Shown here: positions 1 to 5,239 of the stretch, piece by piece
Position numbering within the stretch: position 1 is the stretch's first letter
Layout: each line of letters begins with the position of its first letter
Assembly (NCBI GenBank): GCA_002395925.1
Contig: DGVM01000111.1
Location: forward strand, 1 to 5,462
DNA: 5,462 nt
Reading direction: 5' to 3'
Source of the DNA: Bacteroidales bacterium UBA4284
Lineage (GTDB): Bacteria > Bacteroidota > Bacteroidia > Bacteroidales > UBA932
Program-made: the position numbers and the translations under genes
Notes under the pieces: model-generated
Seen by the model: the letters and a program-made list of their open reading frames with translations, nothing else
The model's database searches: none
Told to the model about the DNA's origin: nothing

Positions 1-538
1 CTCCGCAGAGCAGACCGGTGCTGATGGTGGTGCCGGAGCGGGACAGTCCGGGAATCACGGCGAGGGCCTGTCCGATACCCACGACGAAAGCCTGCCAGAA
101 TGAGATGCCGCCGCGGTATTCGCGCACGGTTTTCTGGCGTCCCGCCATCCAGTCGGAGAAGGTCAGCAGGGTCGCGGTCACGAGCAGCGCGATGCCGACC
201 ACGGTCAGCGAGCCGAACAGGGCTTCCACGCTGTCCTTGAAGAACATACCTACGATGAAGACAGGAATCATAGACACGCAGATTTTCGCGATGTAGTCCG
301 TCTCGTCGTTGTATTTAAACTTGAAGAGTCCCTTGAGAAGGTCCCATATCTGCCTGCGGAACACCACGATTGTCGCAAGTACCGTAGCGGCGTGGACCGT
401 GACCTCGAATACCAGGTCTTCGGTGGGTTCGATTCCCAGCAGGGCCTTGCCGATTGCGAGATGGCCGCTGCTGCTGACGGGGAGAAATTCGGTCAGGCCT
501 TGCACAAGGCCGAGAATCAGTGCCTGTAACCAGTCCAT
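1..538 (-). CDS. uppP: Undecaprenyl-diphosphatase UppP (BacA family), C-terminus cut off by window edge
   Basis: This integral membrane enzyme dephosphorylates undecaprenyl diphosphate to the monophosphate. It recycles the lipid carrier for peptidoglycan and other envelope polymers, and the family is linked to bacitracin resistance. My translation gives 179 residues from the ATG at 538; family members are usually about 260-270, so roughly the last third lies beyond the window. Both signature motifs are visible. The first, at residues 12-27, is VQGLTEFLPVSSSGHL, with Q13, E17 and H26 as likely active-site residues. The second, at residues 163-169, is PGLSRSG, where R167 matches the family's essential arginine. 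Hydrophobic membrane segments lie between and after the motifs. The start is 3 nt after the stop of the DUF3098 gene, so it is the last visible gene of the ftsX cluster and probably translationally coupled. No promoter of its own is seen. Identification is secure. Confidence 0.97.
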   Translation of the reverse strand, partial: MDWLQALILGLVQGLTEFLPVSSSGHLAIGKALLGIEPTEDLVFEVTVHAATVLATIVVFRRQIWDLLKGLFKFKYNDETDYIAKICVSMIPVFIVGMFFKDSVEALFGSLTVVGIALLVTATLLTFSDWMAGRQKTVREYRGGISFWQAFVVGIGQALAVIPGLSRSGTTISTGLLCG

Positions 539-541
539 AGC

Positions 542-778
542 TTATTTCTCCTCCTTGCCGCCGTCGAATCGGCCCATAATTGCCAGCACCACGATTACGA
601 TTCCGGCGAGTATCACCAGCGGCGCCGCCACCAGCCGGCGGGCGTCGAACATAGCATAATTGAACACGTTGGGGTCCGGGCTGAAACCTCCCATCATCAA
701 CACATAGCCCGCGACCATCACGAGCAGCCCGGCCAGCAGCAGCCGGATTCCCTTGCGGGACATTGCCATTTTATCCAT
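542..778 (-). CDS. DUF3098 family small membrane protein
   Basis: This is a 78-residue protein with two predicted membrane helices, at about residues 11-31 and 49-69. They are joined by a polar loop containing GGFSPDPNVFN, and a charged tail ends in GGKEEK. The pattern GG-x-DPNVFN followed by FDARRLVAAPLVILAG matches my memory of DUF3098, a family found in Bacteroidota between ftsX and uppP. Its function is unknown. It begins 1 nt after the ftsX stop (TGA at 782-780, ATG at 778-776) and ends 3 nt before uppP, so it depends on the ftsX promoter and is likely translated by coupling. The first ATG is taken as the start because of this tight junction, though in-frame Met codons at residues 4 and 6 are possible. 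By context a role near the division site or in lipid-carrier recycling is conceivable, but nothing in the sequence proves it. Confidence 0.9.
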   Translation of the reverse strand: MDKMAMSRKGIRLLLAGLLVMVAGYVLMMGGFSPDPNVFNYAMFDARRLVAAPLVILAGIVIVVLAIMGRFDGGKEEK

Positions 779-779
779 A

Positions 780-1658
780 TCAATAATATAATCGGTCCTT
801 GTCGAGGGACACGAGCTTGTTTACTACTAAATAAGTGCTCAGCAGGCAGATAGCCACGCCGCACACTATGACCGTGCCGGCCACGATGAGCAGCGAGCGC
901 AGCTCTATGACCGCAAACATCTGCGGGAAGGAACGGCGCAGCAGCGCCAGCACGCCTGCAAGAGCCACCAGCGCGAGGACCGAGGAGACGAGCCCCTGGA
1001 GCAGGGCTCCGTTCATAAAGGGCTTGCGGATGAAGCGGCGCGTGGCTCCGACGAGCTGCATCGTGTGCACGGTGAAGCGGCGGGAGAACACGCCCAGGCG
1101 TACCGTGTTGTTGATGAGCACGAAGGAGATGAAGAGCATCAGCAGGATGAAGACGCCCAGCACCAGGGAAATCTTGGCGAGGTTCGCATTGAGCGCCTCG
1201 ACCAGCGACTGCTGGTATTCCACTTCTTCGACCTTGTCGGAGGCGGAAAGGGTCCTCCGTACGAAGGCGACGCTGTCCGGGGCCACATAGTCGGCCTGGA
1301 GGGTGATTTCCAGCGAGACCGGCACTGGGGATGTCTCGAACACGGAGAGGAAATCGTCGCCCAGCATACCGGCGAGTTCGGCTGCGCCTTCCTCGCGGGT
1401 CACGAGCCTCGTGCCCTTGATGAACGGCAGGGTCTCGACGGATTTTTTGTAGTTCAGCGCGTCCTCGTCGCTTACGTCAGGCTTCAGAATTACGGAGAGC
1501 TGCATATTTTCCTTGAAATAGTCCGAAACCGAGCGGGCGTTGACTATCAGCAGCGCGGCTATACCTATGAGCAGCAGCACCAAACTGATGCTTATGATGC
1601 TGGAAGCGTAGGCGTTGCGCAGGCGCCGGCGGATTATTTTGTTTTCTTCTTTTGCCAT
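780..1658 (-). CDS. ftsX: Cell division protein FtsX (ABC-transporter permease-like)
   Basis: FtsX pairs with the ATPase FtsE at the division septum and signals across the membrane to activate peptidoglycan hydrolases. Using the ATG at 1658 the protein has 292 residues, normal for the family. The topology is the FtsX one: a basic cytoplasmic N-terminus, TM1 at about 19-41, an extracytoplasmic domain at about 42-162, TM2 at 163-184, TM3 at 218-240, TM4 at 255-279. The cytoplasmic loop carries the family hallmark MQLVGATRRFIRKPF at 200-214. An in-frame TTG at 1679 would add seven residues, but I prefer the ATG because a GGGAG Shine-Dalgarno-like site (1666-1662) lies just before it. In addition, the TTG overlaps the probable -7 promoter element. 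FtsE is not adjacent, so it must be encoded elsewhere. ftsX is the first gene of the leftward cluster. Confidence 0.95.
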   Translation of the reverse strand: MAKEENKIIRRRLRNAYASSIISISLVLLLIGIAALLIVNARSVSDYFKENMQLSVILKPDVSDEDALNYKKSVETLPFIKGTRLVTREEGAAELAGMLGDDFLSVFETSPVPVSLEITLQADYVAPDSVAFVRRTLSASDKVEEVEYQQSLVEALNANLAKISLVLGVFILLMLFISFVLINNTVRLGVFSRRFTVHTMQLVGATRRFIRKPFMNGALLQGLVSSVLALVALAGVLALLRRSFPQMFAVIELRSLLIVAGTVIVCGVAICLLSTYLVVNKLVSLDKDRLYY

Positions 1659-1676
1659 AATCTCCCAAATTGACTT

Positions 1677-1706
1677 CAAAGATAATGAATTATCGAAATT
1701 TCAAAA
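1677..1706 (-). promoter_or_regulatory. Bacteroidota-type promoter for ftsX-DUF3098-uppP
   Basis: Read on the minus strand, TATCTTTG at 1684-1677 is a full match to the -7 consensus TAnnTTTG. A run of T ending in TTG at 1704-1702 could serve as the -33 element, with 17 nt spacing against the usual 19-21. Transcription would start a few nt downstream, giving a leader of about 10-15 nt. That leader contains the GGGAG site at 1666-1662 before the ftsX ATG. This is a match to the known consensus, not a measured start site. Confidence 0.6.
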
Positions 1707-1722
1707 AAAATTCTTACCTTTG
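1693..1722 (+). promoter_or_regulatory. Bacteroidota-type promoter for the starch-synthase-like gene
   Basis: TACCTTTG at 1715-1722 fully matches the -7 consensus TAnnTTTG. Exactly 19 nt upstream, TCG at 1693-1695 is a 2-of-3 match to the -33 TTG. The ATG at 1728 is only 5 nt past the element, so the mRNA should be leaderless or have a leader of very few nt. The core overlaps the divergent ftsX promoter in the stretch 1693-1706, so the two could compete for polymerase. Confidence 0.55.
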
Positions 1723-1727
1723 TGCGA

Positions 1728-2546
1728 ATGGCAGAAAATGTAAACAGAGTCCTATTCGTCAATTCCGAGATGTGTCCTTACCTCCCGGAATCGCCTATAG
1801 CCAGCGTAGCCCGCCTTCTCCCGCAAGCTGTGCAGGAGCGTAAGCGGGAAATCCGTTCGTTTATGCCCCGTTACGGGTTTATCAACGAGCGCAAGAATCA
1901 GTTGCACGAAGTGATCCGTCTGTCGGGAATGAACATCATAATATCCGACGTCGATCACCCGCTGATCATCAAGGTGGCCTCTATATCGGCCGCCCATATC
2001 CAGGTCTATTTCATTGACAATGAAGACTATTTCCGTCGCAAGCAGATGTATTGCGACGAGTCCGGAGCCTTCTTCCAGGACAACGACGAGCGGGCCATAT
2101 TCTATGCCCGCGGCGTGCTTGAGACCGCAAAGAAGCTCCGCTGGGCTCCTGACGTCATCCACTGCCAGGGCTGGATTTCGCAGCTTGTGCCGGCCTACCT
2201 CAAGAAGGCGTACAAGGACGATCCTATCTTCTCTTCCAGCAAAATAGTCTTGTCGCTCTACGGTGATACCCCCGAGGCCGAATTCCGTCCCGGGTTCGCT
2301 TCCAAGGCCGCTTTCGGCGGATTGGACGCCACCGACCTGCCCTTCCTGAAGAAGCCGGATGGCATAAATCTTGCTAAAACCGCCATCCAGTACGCCGACG
2401 GCATCATCATCGGCTCGCCCGACGTGGACCCCAAGCTGGAGAAGTACGCCAAGTCCCTGAAACTTCCCGTGCTCCAGTACGACGAGGCCGCGATGAAGGA
2501 CGGAAGCTATGTCGAAGCGTACAATGCTTTTTACGACACTATCTGA
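1728..2546 (+). CDS. Single-domain glycogen/starch-synthase-like protein (GT5 N-terminal half)
   Basis: The 272-residue protein resembles the N-terminal Rossmann domain of GT5 glycogen/starch synthases. Matching blocks are RVLFVNSEMCPY at 7-18, IRSFMPRYG at 42-50, FIDNEDYF at 95-102 followed by a Tyr, DNDERAIFYARGVLE at 118-132, and PDVIHCQGW at 141-149, equivalent to the synthase PDVIHxxDW block. Full GlgA proteins are about 470-500 residues. Here the whole C-terminal domain, with its donor-binding and catalytic residues, is missing. The KTGGL motif expected near residues 20-24 reads PESPIA. It is therefore doubtful that it makes glycogen. Bacteroidota commonly annotate such short proteins as glycogen synthase; the real role is unknown to me. 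The ATG at 1728 is chosen over the in-frame GTG at 1722 because the GTG is part of the -7 element. The protein is probably cytoplasmic, with no signal peptide. The DUF4270 gene follows after 2 nt. Confidence 0.85.
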   Translation: MAENVNRVLFVNSEMCPYLPESPIASVARLLPQAVQERKREIRSFMPRYGFINERKNQLHEVIRLSGMNIIISDVDHPLIIKVASISAAHIQVYFIDNEDYFRRKQMYCDESGAFFQDNDERAIFYARGVLETAKKLRWAPDVIHCQGWISQLVPAYLKKAYKDDPIFSSSKIVLSLYGDTPEAEFRPGFASKAAFGGLDATDLPFLKKPDGINLAKTAIQYADGIIIGSPDVDPKLEKYAKSLKLPVLQYDEAAMKDGSYVEAYNAFYDTI

Positions 2547-2548
2547 CG

Positions 2549-4264
2549 ATGAAAATTTCTTTTCCTGCCATAGCGGCGGCCCTGTTCTGCTGCTTGTCTT
2601 GTGTGGAAATCAATCCTGAGCTGGGAGGCAACCTCATCCCGGCCGACCAGACATATAACGTCTATCCGGTTGAGGCCGCCCTGCCCGCCGGCTCCCTTAA
2701 GATGATGCCTTCCGATTCGCTGTCCGGCTATTCCCAGAGGCGCATCACCATCGGCGCCATCAGGGACGACGTGTACGGCCTCACGACCCGCACGGCCTCG
2801 TTCACCCTCGTGCCCGCATTGGATTCGCTGGACTTCGGCAATGTCGCGGCCGCCAAGGTGCGCCGCTTCCATTTCGCAGCGGCCTTCGATACTGTGTCCG
2901 TGGCGACAAGAGGTCAGGAACGCATCCTGCAGAACGTGCGCGTCCATTCGCTCGCTTCGCCCCTGCGGCCCGGACGTGACTTCGATATCAACGGCGACGC
3001 CATAAAAGTGGACTACAGCCGCTCCATCGCCCAGGGCAACCCCGTGGTGGACGGCACCGATTCGCTCTCGTTCGACTTTACGGAAGAGTACGCCCGCCGT
3101 TTCCTGCAGATTACGCAGGACGACCTGAAAGACTTCTCCAAATACACGAAAAAGATTCCCGGCATCCACATCTCCACCGACCTTCCCATCGGGCGGGGCG
3201 GACGTATCAATATGTTCGAGCTGCAGGTGGGCTACGACAGCCAGGTGGGCTATGTGGTCGGCAATTACGCCATCCTGGATCTTACCTGCGACTATGACCG
3301 CGACGGCGTGGCCGAGACCGATACCTCGTTCTTCTTTTCCTACGGCCTGACCGACTTCACCGACCTGGATTCGCTATTCGAGTCCAGCACCAAGCGCGGA
3401 TATTATCCTGAATACTGTCTCAACCAGACCACCCAGGAGACCCGGCACCTCGCCGGAGACTCCAAGGAGAAAGTGCTCATAGAGGGCGGCGGCGGCCTCA
3501 AGCCCGTGGTGTCGGCCCTCGGGCTCAAGCGCCTTGCCGAAAGCCTCATCCGCGAGAAGGGGGGAGACCCGGAGGGTGCGGTCATCAACAAGGCGACGCT
3601 CGTGCTGCCTTTCGAATTCCCCGAGGACTATAGGGAAATGTACAAGTACCCCCAGATTCTTTCGCCTACCTGCCGCATCAGGCAGAACGATACGACCGTG
3701 GTCTTCGCGGGCCTTACCGATGCGAGCTCCGAAAATGAAAACCACGGAGACATCAACCGCAGCACCCTGTGCTACTCTCCGGACATTACCTACCACCTGC
3801 AGGAGCTGCTGAAAATCAAGGAGGTACCTTCCGGAAGCGAGACTTCGACCGAGGCCTACAAGCGTAAGAAACTGTATGCCGGCGAGTATGATATATGGTT
3901 GATCATCAACGCCAATGAAACAGTCGTGAATCCGACCGGGTCTTCGGCTATGGATTCCTACCTCCAGATGATGGCCTACCAGAACTATTACAATAGTATG
4001 TATTACGGAGGCTACGGTATGGGCGGTTACGGCTACGGCGGCTATGGTATGGGAGGTTACGGCTATGGCTACGACCCCTACACCAACTACACTTCTTACG
4101 CCCTTATGGCGCAGTATGCCAGCGCGGCTTCGACAAACTCCTCGACTACGGTTGTGGAAATGCTCGATACCGACCGCTATTACTGCGCTTCGCTGTACGG
4201 TCCCGGGGCTGCGGACCCTTCGCTGCGGCCGCGTCTGGAACTGACCTTCTCGCTGGCAAAGTAG
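2549..4264 (+). CDS. DUF4270 family lipoprotein with Gly/Tyr-rich repeat
   Basis: This 571-residue exported protein has a short signal peptide ending LFCCLSC. C18 is the likely lipidated cysteine; the -3 position is Cys rather than the usual Leu, so the lipobox is imperfect. The mature N-terminus VEINPELGGNLIP fits the DUF4270 pattern of a short acidic stretch followed by G-x-x-LIP. Further family-like blocks are VLIEGGGGLK at about 309-318, INKATLVLPFEF after it, and a C-terminal SLYGPGAADPSLRPRLEL. I recognise the family from these, not from a search. DUF4270 is a Bacteroidota family of unknown function, probably outer-membrane or surface associated. The unusual part is a region at about residues 469-530 rich in Tyr, Gly, Met, Asn and Gln, holding two copies of GYGMGGYGYG. 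The start lies 2 nt after the upstream stop with no Shine-Dalgarno site, suggesting translational coupling. A strong terminator follows the stop. Confidence 0.88.
   Translation: MKISFPAIAAALFCCLSCVEINPELGGNLIPADQTYNVYPVEAALPAGSLKMMPSDSLSGYSQRRITIGAIRDDVYGLTTRTASFTLVPALDSLDFGNVAAAKVRRFHFAAAFDTVSVATRGQERILQNVRVHSLASPLRPGRDFDINGDAIKVDYSRSIAQGNPVVDGTDSLSFDFTEEYARRFLQITQDDLKDFSKYTKKIPGIHISTDLPIGRGGRINMFELQVGYDSQVGYVVGNYAILDLTCDYDRDGVAETDTSFFFSYGLTDFTDLDSLFESSTKRGYYPEYCLNQTTQETRHLAGDSKEKVLIEGGGGLKPVVSALGLKRLAESLIREKGGDPEGAVINKATLVLPFEFPEDYREMYKYPQILSPTCRIRQNDTTVVFAGLTDASSENENHGDINRSTLCYSPDITYHLQELLKIKEVPSGSETSTEAYKRKKLYAGEYDIWLIINANETVVNPTGSSAMDSYLQMMAYQNYYNSMYYGGYGMGGYGYGGYGMGGYGYGYDPYTNYTSYALMAQYASAASTNSSTTVVEMLDTDRYYCASLYGPGAADPSLRPRLELTFSLAK
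4010..4069 (+). repeat. Two tandem 30-bp units encoding GYGMGGYGYG
   Basis: Unit 1 is 4010-4039 and unit 2 is 4040-4069. They differ at 3 of 30 positions, all synonymous third-codon changes (TAC/TAT twice, GGC/GGA once), so both encode the same ten residues (488-497 and 498-507). The match in protein with silent differences in DNA suggests selection on the peptide after an older duplication. More Gly-Tyr codons flank the units on both sides. The unit is in frame, so copy-number change would alter length without breaking the gene. Confidence 0.9.
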
Positions 4265-4287
4265 CATAATTCCTATTTATTATAATG

Positions 4288-4314
4288 ATCCCGTGGAAAC
4301 ACGGGATTTTTTTT
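4288..4314 (+). terminator. Strong intrinsic terminator after the DUF4270 gene
   Basis: A perfect 8-bp stem, ATCCCGTG (4288-4295) with CACGGGAT (4300-4307), encloses a GAAA tetraloop and is followed by eight T residues at 4307-4314. It begins 23 nt after the stop codon at 4264. There is no comparable T-run on the other strand, so it acts in the plus direction. It separates the DUF4270 unit from the ribosomal genes. Confidence 0.93.
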
Positions 4315-4476
4315 GTTGTCCGGGGAGGGAGAGAAAACGGCTTTCGAAAAAGTGTTTTCGGACGTGTCGAAAAAGTAGGGGAAAATTTTTGGGCGACTCC
4401 TGTAAGTGGTTAATAATACGGATAGTTAACTGAAAATTTTCGTGTCGAAAATGTTTGAAAAATTTTTGCCGGACGC
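4315..4476. other. AT-rich intergenic region with CGTGTCGAAAA repeats
   Basis: No credible gene lies between the terminator and the rplP promoter. The stretch holds a cluster of related short motifs. CGTGTCGAAAA occurs at 4363-4373 and 4441-4451. TCGAAAAAGT occurs at 4344-4353 and 4367-4376. TTTTCG, the complement of CGAAAA, occurs at 4355-4360 and 4437-4442. Together they form inverted repeats: CGAAAA/TTTTCG with a 4-nt loop at 4345-4360, and TTTTCG/CGAAAA with a 3-nt loop at 4437-4451. An AGTTAACT palindrome lies at 4424-4431. The function is unknown; operators for the downstream ribosomal genes, a dispersed intergenic repeat, or AT-rich chance are all possible. Confidence 0.6.
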
Positions 4477-4506
4477 TTGCTAATTGGAATTTTTTTACTA
4501 ACTTTG
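4477..4506 (+). promoter_or_regulatory. Bacteroidota-type promoter for rplP-rpmC-rpsQ
   Basis: TTG at 4477-4479 and TAACTTTG at 4499-4506 are separated by exactly 19 nt, a full match to the phylum's housekeeping promoter consensus. The spacer ends in a T-run. The predicted transcript start at about 4511-4514 leaves a leader of roughly 82-85 nt before rplP. It sits after a terminator, so the ribosomal genes form their own transcription unit here. Confidence 0.8.
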
Positions 4507-4510
4507 CAAT

Positions 4511-4595
4511 CCCAAAATTTGGCTCTTTGTGGGCTATCCCATTGAGAATCAATGATTTAGGGTTTAACGATAATTATTTTTAAAGTAATACTACA
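4511..4595 (+). promoter_or_regulatory. Untranslated leader of rplP with possible alternative hairpins
   Basis: The leader contains a perfect hairpin, CATTGA-GAA-TCAATG, at 4540-4554. TGGG at 4530-4533 can pair with CCCA at 4511-4514 or with CCCA at 4538-4541, and CCC at 4538-4540 can also pair with GGG at 4560-4562. These pairings are partly exclusive. The last 25 nt before the ATG are AT-rich with no Shine-Dalgarno site. Ribosomal operons often have leaders bound by one of their own proteins, and this could be such a site, but I do not recognise a known family and the leader is short. Confidence 0.4.
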
Positions 4596-5015
4596 ATGTT
4601 ACAACCTAAGAGAACAAAATTTAGAAGGGAACAGAAGAACCGTATGAAGGGCAACTCCCAGAGGGGAAACCAGCTCGCTTTCGGTTCCTTCGGTATCAAG
4701 ACCCTTGAAAATTGTTGGCTCACTGCGCAGCAGATCGAGGCCGCCCGTCAGGCTATCTCCCGTAGGATGAACCGTGAAGGTCAGATCTGGATCAGGGTCT
4801 TCCCTGTGAAGCCTATCACCAAGAAGCCTCTCGATACCCGTATGGGTAAAGGTAAGGGTGATCCCTATGCATTCGTGGCTCCCATCACTCCCGGCCGCAT
4901 CATCTTCGAGGCCGAGGGCGTGTCCCTGGAGACTGCCAAAGAGGCAATGCGTCTGGGCGCCAACAAGCTCCCCATCGCGACCAAGTTCGTCGTCCGCAGG
5001 GATTATGTCGAATAA
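4596..5015 (+). CDS. rplP: 50S ribosomal protein L16 (uL16)
   Basis: L16 binds 23S rRNA near the A site and the central protuberance of the large subunit and is needed for tRNA positioning. At 139 residues it has standard length. Recognisable stretches are the start [19 protein letters not shown], then [37 protein letters not shown], and the signature RMGKGKGDP at about 82-90 followed by [12 protein letters not shown]. No residues appear missing. The start follows an AT-rich leader without a Shine-Dalgarno site. In most bacteria rpsC lies directly upstream. Here it is absent and rplP is the first gene after its own promoter. rpmC follows 18 nt later. Confidence 0.98.
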   Translation: MLQPKRTKFRREQKNRMKGNSQRGNQLAFGSFGIKTLENCWLTAQQIEAARQAISRRMNREGQIWIRVFPVKPITKKPLDTRMGKGKGDPYAFVAPITPGRIIFEAEGVSLETAKEAMRLGANKLPIATKFVVRRDYVE

Positions 5016-5021
5016 TTTAAT

Positions 5022-5025
5022 GGAG
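5022..5025 (+). promoter_or_regulatory. Shine-Dalgarno site of rpmC
   Basis: GGAG lies 8 nt before the rpmC ATG, inside a purine-rich stretch. It is worth noting because the preceding rplP and the starch-synthase-like gene have no such site, and weak Shine-Dalgarno usage is the rule in this phylum. Confidence 0.6.
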
Positions 5026-5033
5026 AAAAGAAA

Positions 5034-5228
5034 ATGAAAGCAGCTGAAGCACGCGAAATGTCTGTAGCAGACCTGCGCGACCGAATCGCAATCGAGAAGA
5101 GCAATCTCGACACAATGAAGATCAACCACGCGATTTCTCCATTGGAGGACACATCCAAATTCAAGAAGACCAGAAAGGATATCGCTCTTATGATCACTAT
5201 CCTCGCTGAAAAAGAAAAACAGAACTAA
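5034..5228 (+). CDS. rpmC: 50S ribosomal protein L29 (uL29)
   Basis: L29 is a small helical-hairpin protein of the large subunit located by the polypeptide exit tunnel, next to L23. The 64-residue product fits the family size. It shows the expected N-terminal helix with the [17 protein letters not shown] pattern, a turn with the conserved [21 protein letters not shown] region, and a C-terminal helix ending in [11 protein letters not shown]. It sits between rplP (18 nt gap) and rpsQ (11 nt gap), the normal S10-operon order. Confidence 0.97.
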   Translation: MKAAEAREMSVADLRDRIAIEKSNLDTMKINHAISPLEDTSKFKKTRKDIALMITILAEKEKQN

Positions 5229-5239
5229 ATCAGAGCTTT

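Noticed and set aside
1065..1673. Plus-strand open frame of 202 codons
   Set aside because: It lies antisense to ftsX, whose topology and motifs are clear. The translation is His/Gln/Glu-rich without family features, as expected for a shadow frame in GC-rich DNA.
1659..1679. TTG start adding seven residues to FtsX
   Set aside because: The TTG falls inside the probable -7 promoter element, whereas the ATG at 1658 has a GGGAG site just upstream and fits the family N-terminus.
1722..1727. GTG start adding two residues to the GT5-like protein
   Set aside because: The GTG includes the last base of the TACCTTTG element, so it would be at or before the transcription start. The ATG at 1728 is more plausible.
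2531..3169. Minus-strand open frame of 212 codons
   Set aside because: It is antisense to the start of the DUF4270 gene, with an Arg/His/Gly-rich composition and no recognisable motif.
3953..4138. Possible frameshift or sequencing artefact behind the Gly/Tyr-rich stretch
   Set aside because: The frame stays open through the repeat, repeat-unit differences are all silent, and the normal DUF4270-like C-terminus follows in the same frame.
3374..4267. Minus-strand open frame of 297 codons
   Set aside because: It is antisense to the DUF4270 gene. Its Val/His-rich stretch is the reverse reading of the Gly/Tyr repeat; no promoter or domain supports it.
4315..4476. CRISPR array or insertion-sequence end suggested by short repeats
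   Set aside because: Repeats are only 10-11 bp with irregular spacing, no uniform spacers exist, and no transposase or target duplication is visible.
4280..4552. Minus-strand open frame of 90 codons in the intergenic region
   Set aside because: It runs antisense through the terminator, the rplP promoter and the start of its leader. It has a Phe/Lys/Asn-rich composition typical of translated AT-rich DNA, and no recognisable domain.
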